In this document: in pieces, positions 61,984 through 64,000 of the stretch
Layout of the letters: each line of letters starts with the position of its first letter
Position numbering within the stretch: the first letter of the stretch is position 1
Assembly (NCBI RefSeq): GCF_001641265.1
Contig: NW_020167545.1
Span: forward strand, 186,001-250,000
Source of the DNA: Pseudogymnoascus destructans
Lineage: Eukaryota; Ascomycota; Leotiomycetes; Thelebolales; Thelebolaceae
DNA: 64,000 bases
Direction of reading: 5' to 3'
Translations under genes and position numbers: made by a program
The notes under the pieces: model-generated
What the model was told of the DNA's origin: nothing
Databases searched by the model: none
Seen by the model: only the letters and a program-made list of their open reading frames with translations

Positions 61984-64000
61984 TGGTATTCAAAATGACC
62001 ATAGCGTGTTCTAAATGCTGTCTTCCACTCATCATCTTCCTTGATGCGTATCAGGTTATAAGCTCCCCTGAGATCTAACTTGGTAAAGATCTTTGCTGAA
62101 GAGAGCCTATCCATGAGCTCAGGGATAAGGGGTAAAGCATATCTGTTTTTAACAGTGACTGCATTAAGGCCCCTATAATCAACACAGAGACGCAAGGAGC
62201 CATCTTTCTTCTTGACAAAGAGAATAGGAGCTCCTGCTGGTGAGGAAGAAGGTCTGATAAAGCCAGAACTAAGGTTCTCATCTAGGTATTCTCTGAGAGT
62301 TTTCAGCTCTAATTCAGATAGAGAGTAGATAGGGCCGTAGGGAGGCATTGAGCCTTTTGCGAGTGGTATCTCATGGTCATAAGGCTGGTGCTTTGGCAGA
62401 ATTGATGCCTTTGCCTTGTCAAAAAGATGTTGGTAGTCTTGGTATGCTAAAGGCAAAATGACCTCCTGAGATGATTTCTCCAAATCTGAAGTAGCTGCTA
62501 TCTCCAGGACAGGTTGGAAAGGTTTCACCCATATCAGAGATGATATATCGTCCATAGTTTGGTCAAAATCCTTGATCTGGGACAAGTTTGAGTCTTGGAC
62601 CTGAATAGGGGTAACTGAGGCTTGAAGGGTTTTTTCAGTATTGAGCTCAGGATTTGAGCTAAACCCAAGCGATAAATGCTTCCAATTGATAGTTGGATCA
62701 TGCCTTTGAAGCCATGGAAGACCTAGGATAACTGGGTACTTCATTGGTATAACATCTAAAGAGATGGTGTCTGAAAATGTTGATTTTCCTAGGGGAATCT
62801 CAAGTTTGAGTACTGGGGTGTTGCAGGTAATGGAACCTGAACTGATAGGAGTTCCATCAATGACTCGGAGCAACTCTGGAGTGCGTTTGGGAATTGTAGG
62901 TAACTGGTGTGTCAAGATGAGGTCTTGAGATATAAAGTTGCCTGTTGCCCCTGAGTCTATCATAGCCCTTGTAGACAACACCTGTTGTTTGAAATGGAGT
63001 TGAATAGGGATTAACAGGTGTGTGAGACTCTGAGAAAGCACCATCGACACATCTTTGTTGTCTAGGGGAGAAGTTGTAGTCTCAGTTGAAGTTGTGCCTG
63101 GTGGGGATTTTTCAAGTTTTTTAGGAATAGCAGCTGTGACTGTGTCTGAGGCTGCTATATGTTTTGATTCAGCACTCCCCCGTGCTGAATAGCACTCCTG
63201 AATTCTGTGCCCCCCTTTGCCACAGTATAAACAAAGGTTGTTGACCATTCTGTGTTTTCTTTCTTGAGGAGTAAGTTTACCCCTTTTCAGTTTTTGAGGG
63301 CTTCTTGTAGGCTGAGGTGCTGGATTTGCTGTAGATCTCTTTATAGAGGCGTCTAAGTCCATAGGTTCAGGTGCTGAGTCCTTAGCAGTTGGTGTAGAGG
63401 TGTAATTGTTGAAATTTCTTGTTGGATGCCAGTCTTGGTTCTTCTCCTTTCTTCTTTCAAAAAGCCTATCATCAAGTCTGACAGCTTTCTCTATAAGCGT
63501 TTGAAGTGTTGTAGGGCGTTCTTCTTTGCTGAGTTCATCCTTAATAGAGCTCTTGAGCCCTTGGTAGTAAGTGAAGACTAAGGCTTCTTCATTCCAAGTC
63601 AAGTGAGAAGTGATTCTCCTAAATTCTGTTGTATACTGAGCAGCAGAGGTCTTTTGACATAGCTTCTGTAGCTCTCTTTCTGCTGTAGCAGTTTCGTTGA
63701 TGTCTCCAAAGGTCCTGGTAAGTTCCTCTTGAAACTGGTCATAAGAGGTAATCAAAGGTGTAGTGGTATTTTGGTTGTTGCCACTAAGTCTTCTAAGATA
63801 TGGCTCAAAGAAGTTGAATGCAGATCCACGGAGGTAGCTGGCAGCGAAATATATCTTCTGAATATCTGAGGTGAACTGATGAGGCCTGAGGGTGAAGTAG
63901 ATGTCCAGTTGCATAAGAAATCCCTTCAACTTCCTCCTGTCTCCATGGTATAAATCTGGTGTTTGCACTTTAGGAAGTGCACCTGGGGTACCCGACATAG
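59651..64000 (-). mobile_element. Second chromovirus copy, 3'-truncated, running off the window
   Basis: Nearly identical to 27957-32300 of the full-length copy. It begins abruptly within pol at TCTTGTGCCTTA, so the C-terminal chromodomain, purine tract and 3' LTR are missing. The shared RT frame break is present at the same site. The last few bases of the window differ from copy 1 at two or three positions. The 5' end and any 5' LTR lie right of the window. Confidence 0.94.
61935..63998 (-). CDS. Chromovirus gag-pol first part, copy 2 (5' end outside the window)
   Basis: 687 codons visible, matching copy 1 from STPGALPKVQTPDLY-like sequence onward: Gag, zinc knuckle CLYCGKGGHRIQEC, protease DSGATGNFISQ, early RT LDLRGAYNLIRI. 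The apparent Met at 63998 is only a substitution close to the window edge; the true start lies further right. It ends in the same wrong frame after FEYQ as copy 1. Confidence 0.9.
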   Translation of the reverse strand: MSGTPGALPKVQTPDLYHGDRRKLKGFLMQLDIYFTLRPHQFTSDIQKIYFAASYLRGSAFNFFEPYLRRLSGNNQNTTTPLITSYDQFQEELTRTFGDINETATAERELQKLCQKTSAAQYTTEFRRITSHLTWNEEALVFTYYQGLKSSIKDELSKEERPTTLQTLIEKAVRLDDRLFERRKEKNQDWHPTRNFNNYTSTPTAKDSAPEPMDLDASIKRSTANPAPQPTRSPQKLKRGKLTPQERKHRMVNNLCLYCGKGGHRIQECYSARGSAESKHIAASDTVTAAIPKKLEKSPPGTTSTETTTSPLDNKDVSMVLSQSLTHLLIPIQLHFKQQVLSTRAMIDSGATGNFISQDLILTHQLPTIPKRTPELLRVIDGTPISSGSITCNTPVLKLEIPLGKSTFSDTISLDVIPMKYPVILGLPWLQRHDPTINWKHLSLGFSSNPELNTEKTLQASVTPIQVQDSNLSQIKDFDQTMDDISSLIWVKPFQPVLEIAATSDLEKSSQEVILPLAYQDYQHLFDKAKASILPKHQPYDHEIPLAKGSMPPYGPIYSLSELELKTLREYLDENLSSGFIRPSSSPAGAPILFVKKKDGSLRLCVDYRGLNAVTVKNRYALPLIPELMDRLSSAKIFTKLDLRGAYNLIRIKEDDEWKTAFRTRYGHFEYQCLLGLPMHLLLSKLS

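Noticed and set aside
1..64000. tRNA, rRNA or other structured RNA genes
   Set aside because: I looked for T-loop (GTTCGANTCC-type) and promoter patterns and saw no convincing candidate; a tRNAscan or Infernal run would be decisive.

Overview
The window comes from a filamentous ascomycete (Pezizomycotina-type) genome. Genes carry short 45-70 nt spliceosomal introns with GT donors, CTAAC/CTGAC-like branch sites and AG acceptors. The single-copy genes are fungal: MGR2, cnxH-type MoaE, IPI3, a STE7-type MAPKK, SUR7/PalI and SPT6. Transposons are Fot1/pogo and Ty3 chromovirus types. No tRNA, rRNA or CRISPR was seen. Layout: (1) 1-20.5 kb is mostly GC-rich and gene-dense: MGR2 (TIM23 subunit, five exons), a molybdopterin synthase large subunit, an EGF-like single-pass membrane protein, IPI3 (WD40, ribosome biogenesis), a conserved fungal protein, maleylacetoacetate isomerase, a decayed pectate lyase, 4-hydroxyphenylpyruvate dioxygenase (HPPD), a divergent TTC36-like TPR protein, and a decayed BCS1-like AAA ATPase. 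(2) 20.6-35.7 kb is an AT-rich transposon nest. It holds three pogo/Fot1-type transposase loci, a solo LTR with an exact 5-bp target duplication, several LTR fragments, and a full-length 6.7-kb Ty3 chromovirus with matching LTRs and an exact 5-bp target duplication. (3) 35.7-59.2 kb is gene space again: a cytochrome P450, a Gly/Met/Cys-rich small protein, a doubtful small Cys-rich gene, a SUR7/PalI membrane protein, a 1,942-residue disordered protein, the STE7-type MAPKK and SPT6. (4) 59.65 kb to the end is a second, truncated copy of the same chromovirus. Gene co-operation: HPPD and maleylacetoacetate isomerase are both steps of tyrosine-to-fumarate degradation, and HPPD shares an intergenic region with a TTC36-family gene. 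In mammals TTC36 is linked to HPD stability, so this trio is the most interesting functional signal. The other genes are unrelated housekeeping or signalling loci. General observations: several otherwise good genes (cnxH, TTC36-like, STE7) change frame exactly at G or C homopolymers of 8-10 bases, which suggests base-calling errors rather than gene death. Many short genes switch abruptly from C-rich to G-rich on the coding strand at mid-gene. Minisatellites sit beside several genes. Both chromovirus copies carry the same disabling shift in the reverse transcriptase core.
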